The notes under the pieces were generated by a model, which ran no database searches, had not been told where the DNA came from, and saw only the letters and a list, made by a program, of their open reading frames with translations. 14,589 nt of DNA from Acidimicrobiales bacterium (GTDB taxonomy: Bacteria; Actinomycetota; Acidimicrobiia; Acidimicrobiales; Palsa-688), in the NCBI GenBank assembly GCA_030039575.1, contig JASHVH010000113.1, forward strand, positions 1 to 14,589, read 5' to 3'. Every line of letters begins with the position of its first letter. Positions within the stretch are counted from its first letter, which is position 1. The position numbers and the translations under genes are program-made. This document shows, piece after piece, positions 5,894 through 13,183 of this stretch.

Positions 5894-6961
5894 ATGGCGG
5901 CCTACGTCGCCAAGCGGCTTCTCATGGCGCTTGTGGTGATTATTGTCGTGATGTCGTTATCGTTCTTCATGGTCCGCTTGATGCCCGGGAGCCCGATGTC
6001 GGCGCTGGAGGCCCAACTAGAGCAGCAGGGTGGTTTGACGCCGCAACAGATCCAACAGAAGGTGAACATCATCTACGGCCTAACACCCAAAGGACCGTTG
6101 CTCCCTCAGTACTTCAGCTACATGGGCCACGCCTTCGAGGGCAACCTGGGCAGGTCGATCACAAATCCAGGTGAGACGGTTATGCACGTTCTGGCGGGGG
6201 CGTTGCCGTGGACCATCTTCGCCGTCGGCGTTGCCCTTATCATTAGCTTTCTGTTGGGAATAGCCATCGGTTCTCTCATGGCCGCCTTCCCGGACAGTTG
6301 GTTCGCGAAGTTCACCACGTTTGTCGTCTCGCTCCTGAGCGCTATCCCGAACTACCTGGTCGCGATCGTTCTGCTGTACTTGCTAGCCGACACTTACCAG
6401 ATCTTCCCTCTGGGCGGTGCCTACTCTGCGAGTGTGAAACCCGGTTTCAACTTGCCATTTATCGGGAGCGTCTTTTCTCATGGCGCTCTGCCTATTGCCG
6501 CGTACGTGATCACCTCTTTCGGGGGCTGGGCGCTAGCCATGAAGGGCACAGCGGTCTCGGTGCTCGGTTCGGAGTACGTAAGGGCGGCCCAGGCAGGAGG
6601 CCTTAGCAGCAGGCGGATTGCACAGTCTTACGTCGGGCGGAACTCGATGCTGCCCCAGGTCACATCGTTAGCGCTGTCAATTGGCTTCTTGTTTGGAGGC
6701 TCGGTGTTCATCGAGACGTACTTCACCTACCCCGGCCTCGGTTACTACCTCATCCAAGCTGTGGACAACCGCGACTATTCGTTGATGATGGGCTGCTTCT
6801 TACTCATCGCCGTCGCCGTTGTGCTTAGCAACCTGGCCGTCGACCTGCTCTACCCCCTGGTCGACCCACGCATCGCCAGCCCCGCGGCGTCCAGACGACT
6901 CGACAAAACAACTGACGATGGCGCTCGGCCCGTCGTGGTTGAGGGCTCTGCGGCCGCATGA
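5894..6961 (+). CDS. ABC transporter permease, DppB/OppB type
   Basis: This 355-residue inner-membrane permease has the DppB plan. A first helix at about residues 9-30 leads into SFFMVRLMPGSP, followed by an extracytoplasmic loop (about 31-100) containing GLTPKGPLLPQYFSYM and the FEGNLGRSI motif. Further helices then run to about 325. The cytoplasmic EAA-type coupling loop that contacts an ATPase is at about 227-252 (SEYVRAAQAGGLSSRRIAQSY), followed by the typical FIETYFTYPGLGYYL and the LLYPLVDPRI end. Its stop overlaps the next start (ATGA at 6958-6961), so the two permeases are translationally coupled and probably form the heterodimeric channel. Substrate specificity lies in the binding protein and cannot be read from this protein. 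Confidence 0.95.
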   Translation: MAAYVAKRLLMALVVIIVVMSLSFFMVRLMPGSPMSALEAQLEQQGGLTPQQIQQKVNIIYGLTPKGPLLPQYFSYMGHAFEGNLGRSITNPGETVMHVLAGALPWTIFAVGVALIISFLLGIAIGSLMAAFPDSWFAKFTTFVVSLLSAIPNYLVAIVLLYLLADTYQIFPLGGAYSASVKPGFNLPFIGSVFSHGALPIAAYVITSFGGWALAMKGTAVSVLGSEYVRAAQAGGLSSRRIAQSYVGRNSMLPQVTSLALSIGFLFGGSVFIETYFTYPGLGYYLIQAVDNRDYSLMMGCFLLIAVAVVLSNLAVDLLYPLVDPRIASPAASRRLDKTTDDGARPVVVEGSAAA

Positions 6962-7833
6962 AAGAGGCGTTCATCAGGTCGCGGGAGTTCCTGAGGGACC
7001 TCTGGCGTATCTCGCGTTCGGATAAAGGGGCGATGGCCGGGGGCCTGATCGTGCTCGGCTATTGCACGGTCGCTATCATCGGGCCGTCCATCTCACACGT
7101 CAGCACCAACCTCACGGGCGCCACCCCTTACCTGGGGCCGTCGCTCAGGTACCCGTTGGGGACTGACTCTCTCGGCCAGAGCGTCCTATCGCAGCTGATC
7201 GTCGGGACAAGGCCGGTCATCGAAGTGGGCTTCCTGACAGCCATCATTACGGTCTCCGTCGGCGTCGTAGTCGGCCTCGTCAGCGGGTACGTGGGCGGGG
7301 TGGCCGACAGCGCCATCATGCGGGTGACCGACGTGTTCCTGACGCTGCCGGGACTGCCGCTGGTCATAGTGATCGCTGCTATTGTCCACACCAGCAACCC
7401 GTTCGTACTGGCGGTGATACTTTCGCTTACCGGGTGGGCCGGGCTGGCTAGAGCCGTCAGGTCGCAGGCCTTGAGCCTGCGTGGGAGCGATTTCGTCGAG
7501 GCGGCAAAAATGCAGGGCTTGCCGCTAAGTAACATCGTCGGTCGGCAGCTGCTGCCGAACGTCGGCCCGTACGTAGCGATCCACTTCCTGCTTGCCGTCA
7601 CCGGCGCCATATACGCGGAGGTGGGCTTGTTCCTTCTCGGCATCGCGCCGATAAGCGGGACCAACTGGGGCCTCATGATCAATTCGGCCATGTCCAATGG
7701 GGCGCTCTACACCACCAAGAGCGAACTGAGCCTCTTCGCCCCTATGGCCGCCATCGTTATCCTCCAAGTGTCCTTGGTGTTTTTTTCGAGAGCACTTGAC
7801 CGGGTCTTCAACCCCAGGCTCAGGGTGCAATGA
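6958..7833 (+). CDS. ABC transporter permease, DppC/OppC type
   Basis: This 291-residue partner permease has a short cytoplasmic N-terminus (FLRDLWRISRSDKGAMAGG), a first helix at about residues 26-43, and the family signature YPLGTDSLGQSVLSQLIVGTR (65-85). The EAA-type loop SDFVEAAKMQGLPLSNIVGR follows at 177-196, and the C-terminal helices end in RALDRVFNPRLRVQ. Length is normal. It overlaps both neighbours by four bases (ATGA at each end), which points to one translation unit with fixed stoichiometry. Confidence 0.95.
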   Translation: MKEAFIRSREFLRDLWRISRSDKGAMAGGLIVLGYCTVAIIGPSISHVSTNLTGATPYLGPSLRYPLGTDSLGQSVLSQLIVGTRPVIEVGFLTAIITVSVGVVVGLVSGYVGGVADSAIMRVTDVFLTLPGLPLVIVIAAIVHTSNPFVLAVILSLTGWAGLARAVRSQALSLRGSDFVEAAKMQGLPLSNIVGRQLLPNVGPYVAIHFLLAVTGAIYAEVGLFLLGIAPISGTNWGLMINSAMSNGALYTTKSELSLFAPMAAIVILQVSLVFFSRALDRVFNPRLRVQ

Positions 7834-8903
7834 CGCTGAACGGTGCGGTGTCAACCGAAGAACCTTCTCAGCGAGCGGCGAGCTCTGAACGCAAGACCGT
7901 CGTGGAGGTCGAAGACCTTACGGTCAGCTTCGGCCAAGGCAGGGGTTCGGTCCGGGCCGTAGACCAGGTCAGCCTCGCAGTCCACGCCGGCGATATCTGC
8001 GCGATCGTGGGTGAATCTGGTTGCGGTAAGTCAACCTTGGCGTACGCCTTGCTGGACATCGTCCCACCCCCCGGACGAGTCACCGGAGGAGAAGTCCGTT
8101 TCAAGGACCGTAGCTACTCAAAAATGTCGAAGCAGGAGCTGGACGACCTCCGCGGCGCCCAGATCTCGATGGTCTTCCAGGCGGCCATGAACGCCTTCAA
8201 CCCCGTCATCACCGTTGGCACCCAAGTGATGCACCGCCTCCAGGCCCATCGAGAAGCCTTCGCCAGCCCGGCCGAGGGGAGAGCCTATTTTGAGCATTTG
8301 CTAAACCTGGTGCGCCTTCCACCCAAGCGAGTGTGGCCGGCCTACGAGAGCCAGCTGTCGGGAGGGATGAAGCAGCGCGTCGCGATCGCCCTGGCCCTTT
8401 TGCTGAGGCCATCGGTCGTTGTGCTCGACGAGCCGACCACGGCGCTAGACGTCCTCAACCAGCGCCTGATCCTCGAAATACTGAAGGACCTGCACCGTAA
8501 CCTCGGTCTCACTATTATCTTTGTGACCCACGACTTGGCGGTCGTGGCCGAGCTGGCGTCACGGGTCGCAGTCATGTACGCCGGCCGCCTCGTCGAGTCG
8601 GGGACGGTCAAGGAAATATTCTCAGCAGAGCGCCGGCACCCATACGTGACCGCGCTGATCGGTTCCATCCCTACCGTGCTCGACAGCGGACTACATATCT
8701 CGCCGATCCCCGGCCAAGTCCCCAACCTCGCCCAGCTGCCCCCGGGTTGCCGCTTCGCCCCGCGTTGCCCCCTGGCCCGGCCGCTCTGCACCCAGGCCGA
8801 GCCGCCCCTATTGGGGGACGAGCATCACCACGCGGTTGCTTGTCATGTCGTGAACGAGCATTTGCAGGTCATCGAGCCGGACGAAGGTACGGCCGGTCGA
8901 TGA
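7830..8903 (+). CDS. ABC transporter ATPase, DppD/OppD type
   Basis: This 357-residue cytoplasmic ATPase powers the permease pair. It has Walker A GESGCGKST (61-69), Q-loop Gln 117, the signature LSGGM (176-180) followed by KQRVAIA, Walker B VVVLDEP (196-202), a D-loop in TTALDV, and switch His 234. The C-terminal oligopeptide/dipeptide extension (about 260-340) contains GCRFAPRCPLARPLC and a later Cys (307, 313, 320, 338). In some Opp/Dpp ATPases this four-Cys set binds an iron-sulfur cluster. All catalytic residues look intact. The first 22 residues are an extra, probably disordered N-terminus. It overlaps the next ATPase by ATGA. Confidence 0.95.
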   Translation: MTLNGAVSTEEPSQRAASSERKTVVEVEDLTVSFGQGRGSVRAVDQVSLAVHAGDICAIVGESGCGKSTLAYALLDIVPPPGRVTGGEVRFKDRSYSKMSKQELDDLRGAQISMVFQAAMNAFNPVITVGTQVMHRLQAHREAFASPAEGRAYFEHLLNLVRLPPKRVWPAYESQLSGGMKQRVAIALALLLRPSVVVLDEPTTALDVLNQRLILEILKDLHRNLGLTIIFVTHDLAVVAELASRVAVMYAGRLVESGTVKEIFSAERRHPYVTALIGSIPTVLDSGLHISPIPGQVPNLAQLPPGCRFAPRCPLARPLCTQAEPPLLGDEHHHAVACHVVNEHLQVIEPDEGTAGR

Positions 8904-9913
8904 GCCTTCTCGAAGTCGCCGATGTCACCCACCGTTATGCGGGCACCAAAGCCGCACCTGCGCTCAACCAGGTCAGTGTGTCTGTGAGCCGGGGCGAGGT
9001 CGTTGCCGTCGTCGGCGAGTCGGGTTGTGGCAAGACGACGCTTGGAAAGTTGGTGGCCGGGTTCGTCAGGCCGACCACAGGTTCGGTGCGCTTCGAAGGC
9101 AGGGACATTTGGTCGCTCAAAGGCAAGGACTACAAAACCTGGCGGCGGTCAGTACAGATGGTGCACCAGGACCCGTACAGTTCCCTGAACCCCGGGCTCA
9201 CCATCGCCGGTACCCTCCGGCCCGCGCTGCTGCGTCACAGGCTGGTGGGACGGCGCGGCGTCCAAGACGAAATGCTGCGAATCCTGGCGCTGGTGGGCCT
9301 GGACGCCACCCCTGCCTTCTTGCGTCGCTACCCTCACCAGCTTTCAGGCGGCCAGCGTCAGCGGGTTGCCATCGCTCGAGCGATGAGCCTCAGGCCTCGT
9401 CTGATCGTCGCAGACGAGGTGACGAGCATGCTCGACGTGTCTTTGCGGGTGGCGATACTGGACCTGCTCCTGTCTTTCCGCAAGGGCGACGCCATCGACG
9501 ACATGATCACCTATCTCTTCATCAGCCACGATTTCGGCGTGGTGCGCTACTTTTCTCGAGGTGGGCGGATAATCGTAATGTTCTACGGAGTGCTTGTCGA
9601 AGAGGGCCCAACCGAGGACGTGATCTCCCACCCGTGCCACCCGTACACGTACCTTCTGCTCGAAGCTATCCCGGTCCCGGACCCCGATGTCGCGGAGCGC
9701 CGTGCAGCCCCCGCGAGCTTAGTGGAGCAGTCCGAAGGCCAGCCTTCGTTGACCGGTTGTGTGTTCTCTAACCGCTGCCCCTTGGCGCAGGCGAAATGCC
9801 ACGCCTCACAGCCCCCGCTCACAGACGTGGGCGGCGCCCACCTGACAGCCTGCTTTTTCCCCGAGCGCATACCTGCCGTAACCCACCTCGTCGAAGGTAT
9901 CAACCAACGGTGA
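8900..9913 (+). CDS. ABC transporter ATPase, DppF/OppF type
   Basis: This 337-residue protein is the second ATPase of the importer. It has Walker [10 protein letters not shown] (39-47), Q-loop Gln 90, the signature LSGGQ (148-152) followed by RQRVAIARA, Walker B LIVADE (168-173), switch His 210, and a C-terminal Cys set (287, 293, 300, 318) in [15 protein letters not shown]. The residue after the Walker B Glu is Val instead of the usual Pro (DEVTSMLDV), and the D-loop reads SMLD. Both are mild deviations next to an otherwise intact site. I chose ATG 8900 because it overlaps the previous stop as ATGA and begins directly at the nucleotide-binding fold. The frame is open upstream to 8747, but there it would lie inside the preceding gene. 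Confidence 0.94.
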   Translation: MSLLEVADVTHRYAGTKAAPALNQVSVSVSRGEVVAVVGESGCGKTTLGKLVAGFVRPTTGSVRFEGRDIWSLKGKDYKTWRRSVQMVHQDPYSSLNPGLTIAGTLRPALLRHRLVGRRGVQDEMLRILALVGLDATPAFLRRYPHQLSGGQRQRVAIARAMSLRPRLIVADEVTSMLDVSLRVAILDLLLSFRKGDAIDDMITYLFISHDFGVVRYFSRGGRIIVMFYGVLVEEGPTEDVISHPCHPYTYLLLEAIPVPDPDVAERRAAPASLVEQSEGQPSLTGCVFSNRCPLAQAKCHASQPPLTDVGGAHLTACFFPERIPAVTHLVEGINQR

Positions 9914-10089
9914 TGAGCACATCGGCGCGCCTGCTCGCCCGGGTTGGGCTCGGGATGCTGGTCTTGTCGCTGTTGGTCAGGCTGTCGAGCCTGTCCAAAG
10001 CCAACGCCGCAGGCGACGACCTGGCTATCGCTGTCAGCATTTGCTGCGTCGTAATGGGGTTCGCCTTTTCCCGCTTCGGTCGCGGATAG
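9913..10089 (+). CDS. Small two-helix membrane protein coupled to the transporter operon
   Basis: This 58-residue protein starts at the ATG that shares one base with the ATPase stop (TGATG at 9911-9915), so it is very likely translated by coupling. It has a hydrophobic segment at about residues 11-27 (VGLGMLVLSLLVRLSSL), a short polar loop NAAGDDLA, and a second segment at about 38-52 (AIAVSICCVVMGFAF), ending in basic SRFGRG. I do not recognise a family. Position suggests an accessory or stabilising subunit of the ABC transporter. A chance open frame is the alternative, but the clean start, the two membrane segments and the basic ends argue for a real gene. Confidence 0.65.
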   Translation: MSTSARLLARVGLGMLVLSLLVRLSSLSKANAAGDDLAIAVSICCVVMGFAFSRFGRG

Positions 10090-10197
10090 AGGCCGGGATG
10101 CGAGCCAGTCAACCGCCATTGCCGCTATTTCGCTCTTTGGCCCGCCAATATCCTCTGGTTGTCGGGGAGTGTTTATGCGGACATCGCACGCAGGGCT

Positions 10198-10206
10198 AAA
10201 AGGTGG
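10198..10206 (+). promoter_or_regulatory. Shine-Dalgarno AAAAGGTGG deciding the ATG start at 10213
   Basis: AAGGTGG ends six bases before ATG 10213. The upstream in-frame TTG at 10159 has no comparable site. Confidence 0.6.
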
Positions 10207-10212
10207 TATGAA

Positions 10213-11988
10213 ATGAGCCAAACGACCCGCGTCGAAGTGAAACTGGAAGACGCTGTCGCCAGCCTGGTCGTCAACGGCGGGCAAATCGTGACGGTCGAGA
10301 CGTTCCAAAAGGATGGTGTGGACATCCTGTCGTGTGTGCTTGTCCCGGGCACCCCCGGCGCCACTTTTGACGCCAGGCTCCGCCTGCCGTGCCTCGGTGT
10401 GACAAGCTTGTGGTCGCCCCGCAACGACACTCGCGCCTTGGTCCCGCAAGGGTATGGACCATGGCTGGTGAGCGATGCCACGAGCCAAGCGCCCGTCGTC
10501 GCCTTCCTGGACCGCCGTGGCTGGGTCTCGGTCCTGGTAGCGGCGTCCGAGGTACGCCATCGTGTTGCCATCGACGCTGGCGTCGACGACCACACGGTTG
10601 CCAGTGACCTTGTGGTCGATGTCCGTTTTGACTTGCCCTCCGCCGAGGACACACCCGTCGAAGTATGCCTGCGCCTGGACCGCCGATCGCTGCCGCTGGC
10701 GGCGAGCCTGGCGGACGTGGCGAAGTGGTGGCAGGGCTTCGTCGGCCGGTCGCCTGCCATTGGCGGTGAAGCGGCGCGGCGACCGGTTTGCTCGACGTGG
10801 TACAGCCACTACCAAACTGTGGACGCCCGTACAGCCGAGGTGCAGGCTCGCCACGCCGCTGCCCTGGGCTTCGGCACTCTCATCGTGGACGACGGGTGGC
10901 AGACACATGACACGGGCCGCGACTATTCGTTCTGCGGCGACTGGGAACCAGAGCCCCTGAAATTCCCCGATATGCGGGCACACATCGACCGGGTCCACGC
11001 AGCCGGAGTGCGCTACATGCTCTGGTTGGCCCCGCCACTGCTCGGACGAAAAAGTGCTGCCTGGGAAAAGTTTTCTCAGCGGACGCTCACGTTCAACGAG
11101 CGTCTGGGGGCGGGTATCCTCGACCTCCGCGAACCCGACGTCCGGGAGTACCTCACCGAGCGCTGCGCTCGACCGGTCGTCGAGTGGGGCGCTGATGGGC
11201 TGAAGCTCGACTTCCTCGATTCTGTGACCTGGCACTCGGATGCCGCGCCGTCGCGGGACGCCGATTGCCAGACTGTGGCCGAGGGCCTCGTCCGTCTCCT
11301 TGACGGTATCGACCGGGAAGCACGAGGCGCCCGTCCGGACCTGCTCGTCGAGTTCCGCCAGAGCTACATCGGCCCTGCCCTTTCGCCATACGGCAACTTG
11401 TTGCGGGCGTCAGACTGTCCGTACGACACGATAGAGAACCATGTCCGCACGCTGGACCTACGACTGCTGGCCAGGGGCCGGACGCCACACTCAGACCCCT
11501 TAGTCTGGCATCCCGATGCAGAAGATAGCGAAGTGGCATGCCAACTGATGAGCGCTATGTTCAGCGTCCCCCAGGTTTCGGTGCGCCTCGACCAGCTCTC
11601 AGACGCGCACCGGTCGGTCCTGCGGACGTGGCTCGAATTCTTTGGCGCTTGGAGCGATGTGCTCCTTGACGGCCAGATTTCGGCCTCCCACCCCGAAAGG
11701 CGGTACCCCGTCGTTTCAGCCGTCCTGGGTGAGCGCGTGGCTGTTGGTTACTACACCGACGCAGTGGGCGTCCTTGAAATGCCGCGCGATGTGAACGAGG
11801 TCGCCATCTGGAACGGCGGCGACGGCGAGCGCGTGGTCATCGACCTGGCTGAACCGCTAGGGAACTTCCATTGCCGGACCTTCGCGCCCAGCGGTGAAGT
11901 GATAGCGGTCGACGAACTGAAGCTGGGCCAGGGCTTGAGCGCGCTGGAGCTTTCGCCCGGGTGCCGCCTGATGCTGGGTCGGCCGTGA
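10213..11988 (+). CDS. GH36-type (clan GH-D, melibiase-like) alpha-galactosidase
   Basis: This 591-residue enzyme lacks a signal peptide and probably hydrolyses alpha-galactosyl linkages in imported oligosaccharides in the cytoplasm. A beta-rich N-terminal domain (about 1-185) precedes a (beta/alpha)8 catalytic domain. Visible motifs are STWYSHYQ, VDDGWQ (Asp 226-Asp 227-Gly-Trp), the nucleophile motif DGLKLDF (Asp 333), and LLRASDCPYD with probable acid/base Asp 401, followed by a DPLVWHP segment. A small C-terminal beta domain ends the protein. It matches the shorter (~600-residue) melibiase-like GH36 proteins, not the ~700-residue classical ones. It follows the transporter genes in the same direction after 123 bases and overlaps the regulator gene by GTGA. 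Other clan GH-D activities, such as alpha-N-acetylgalactosaminidase, are possible. Confidence 0.85.
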   Translation: MSQTTRVEVKLEDAVASLVVNGGQIVTVETFQKDGVDILSCVLVPGTPGATFDARLRLPCLGVTSLWSPRNDTRALVPQGYGPWLVSDATSQAPVVAFLDRRGWVSVLVAASEVRHRVAIDAGVDDHTVASDLVVDVRFDLPSAEDTPVEVCLRLDRRSLPLAASLADVAKWWQGFVGRSPAIGGEAARRPVCSTWYSHYQTVDARTAEVQARHAAALGFGTLIVDDGWQTHDTGRDYSFCGDWEPEPLKFPDMRAHIDRVHAAGVRYMLWLAPPLLGRKSAAWEKFSQRTLTFNERLGAGILDLREPDVREYLTERCARPVVEWGADGLKLDFLDSVTWHSDAAPSRDADCQTVAEGLVRLLDGIDREARGARPDLLVEFRQSYIGPALSPYGNLLRASDCPYDTIENHVRTLDLRLLARGRTPHSDPLVWHPDAEDSEVACQLMSAMFSVPQVSVRLDQLSDAHRSVLRTWLEFFGAWSDVLLDGQISASHPERRYPVVSAVLGERVAVGYYTDAVGVLEMPRDVNEVAIWNGGDGERVVIDLAEPLGNFHCRTFAPSGEVIAVDELKLGQGLSALELSPGCRLMLGRP

Positions 11989-13034
11989 CGGGCGGCCCCG
12001 TTGACAGGAGGGACGGCACCAGGCTGTTGCGGTCCCCCCGCCGCAGTGGCATCGTCGAGGTCGCCCGAATGGCAGGGGTCTCCCGGCAAACCGTCTCCAA
12101 TGTGATAAACGACAGAGCCGGCTACAACGAGGCCACCCGCAAGCGGGTCGAAAAGGCGATCAAGGCGCTCGGCTACCGACCGGACCGGGCCGCGCGCAGC
12201 CTTCGCTCACGACGCACAATGCAACTCGCTTACCACGTCCCGCTGGAGGATCTCGACCCGCTCAATCACCCTTTCGCTGTTGGCTTCCTTCAGGCCCTCA
12301 TACTGGCGGCCGACGCCAAGAGGTACCACATTCTCACTTTCACCGCCGCTCCAAATGAGTTGGGGCCCTTCGAGGATCTCGTGGCAATGCGGGTAGCCGA
12401 CGGTTTTGTGTTGTCGAACTCAGCGGTCGATGACCCGAGGGCGAAGTTCTTGGCTGAGCGGCACGTCCCTTTCGTTTGCATGGGCCGGCTTGCCCCTCAC
12501 CTCCCTCAGTCCTGGGTCGACGTCGACAACGCCGGCGGCGTCGCGTCGATGGTGGACTACCTCGTAAAGCAGGGTCACACAGACTTTGCGTACGTCGGGT
12601 ATGGCGGCGCGAACTACTGGGACATCGAGCGAGAGGAGGGCTTTCGCCTCGGCCTGCACCGTAACGGGATATCGCCGACCGCCCGTTCCATCGTAAGAGT
12701 CAACGGCGGCGACCTGCATTCTTCTATATCGCGTTTGCTGCAACGCCCTGCCCGCCCCCGCACTGTGGTTACGGGCAGCGACCTGATCGCTAGCGTTGCT
12801 TTCGGGGTCGCCTACATGTGCGGTCTAGCACCTGGCCGTGACCTCGCCATCACAGGCTTCGACGGGACCTGGCTACACAATCTCTTCGAACCGCCGCTGA
12901 CAACGGTGCGTATTCCTCTTGCGGCAATTGCGACCGCGCTGGTCGTGCGTTGCCTGGAAGAGATCGAAGATGGGCCTGTCGAAAGGCCAGGCTTGATCGT
13001 GCCGACTGAGATCTTCGCCGGTTCAAGCGCTTAA
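11985..13034 (+). CDS. LacI-family transcriptional regulator
   Basis: This 349-residue sugar-responsive repressor begins with a DNA-binding helix-turn-helix (about residues 23-44: IVEVARMAGVSRQTVSNVIN). The hinge-helix region GYRPDRAARSLRS follows, then a periplasmic-binding-protein-like effector domain with typical segments DGFVLSN, WVDVDNAGGVASMVDYLVKQGH, DFAYVG and ITGFDG, ending in IVPTEIFAGS. I chose GTG 11985, which overlaps the glycosidase stop as GTGA. An in-frame GTG at 11961 is possible, and AGGAGGG at 12006-12012 leaves open a shorter start at TTG 12027. It probably controls the divergent region at 3102-3858, where a matching operator candidate lies, and responds to the imported sugar or its breakdown product. 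Confidence 0.92.
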   Translation: MTGGPVDRRDGTRLLRSPRRSGIVEVARMAGVSRQTVSNVINDRAGYNEATRKRVEKAIKALGYRPDRAARSLRSRRTMQLAYHVPLEDLDPLNHPFAVGFLQALILAADAKRYHILTFTAAPNELGPFEDLVAMRVADGFVLSNSAVDDPRAKFLAERHVPFVCMGRLAPHLPQSWVDVDNAGGVASMVDYLVKQGHTDFAYVGYGGANYWDIEREEGFRLGLHRNGISPTARSIVRVNGGDLHSSISRLLQRPARPRTVVTGSDLIASVAFGVAYMCGLAPGRDLAITGFDGTWLHNLFEPPLTTVRIPLAAIATALVVRCLEEIEDGPVERPGLIVPTEIFAGSSA

Positions 13035-13085
13035 GTAATCTTGAGGCCGAAAATCCCTCCTACGCTGGCGGGGTGACGGTCGGCG

Positions 13086-13110
13086 CCGGCGGCAGGGTCA
13101 CTGCCACCGG
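13086..13110. terminator. Hairpin between convergent genes, possible shared terminator
   Basis: CCGG-C-GGCAG (13086-13095) pairs with CTGCC-A-CCGG (13101-13110), with one mismatch around a 5-base loop. It lies 51 bases after the regulator stop and about 73 bases beyond the convergent coupling-protein stop. No T tract follows on either strand, so termination is only likely from position and stem strength. A second, weaker repeat (CTCCGAG/CTCGGAG, 13133-13157) follows. Confidence 0.45.
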
Positions 13111-13183
13111 ACAATTGCGTGATCGTCAGCGGCTCCGAGAGCGGGCAACCCTCGGAGGTTCGTTGCCGCGCCGGGCACCCAGG

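Noticed and set aside
8747..8899. Upstream extension of the second ATPase
   Set aside because: It overlaps the first ATPase's Cys-rich tail in another frame. ATG 8900 gives the normal length and an ATGA overlap.
10159..10212. Longer GH36 start at TTG 10159
   Set aside because: There is no ribosome site before it, while AAAAGGTGG stands correctly before ATG 10213.
9583..11235. 550-codon open frame on the minus strand
   Set aside because: It is antisense to the second ATPase, the small membrane protein and the GH36 gene, all of which are better supported. Its translation is Arg/His/Pro-rich with no domain and follows the GC bias of the plus-strand codons.
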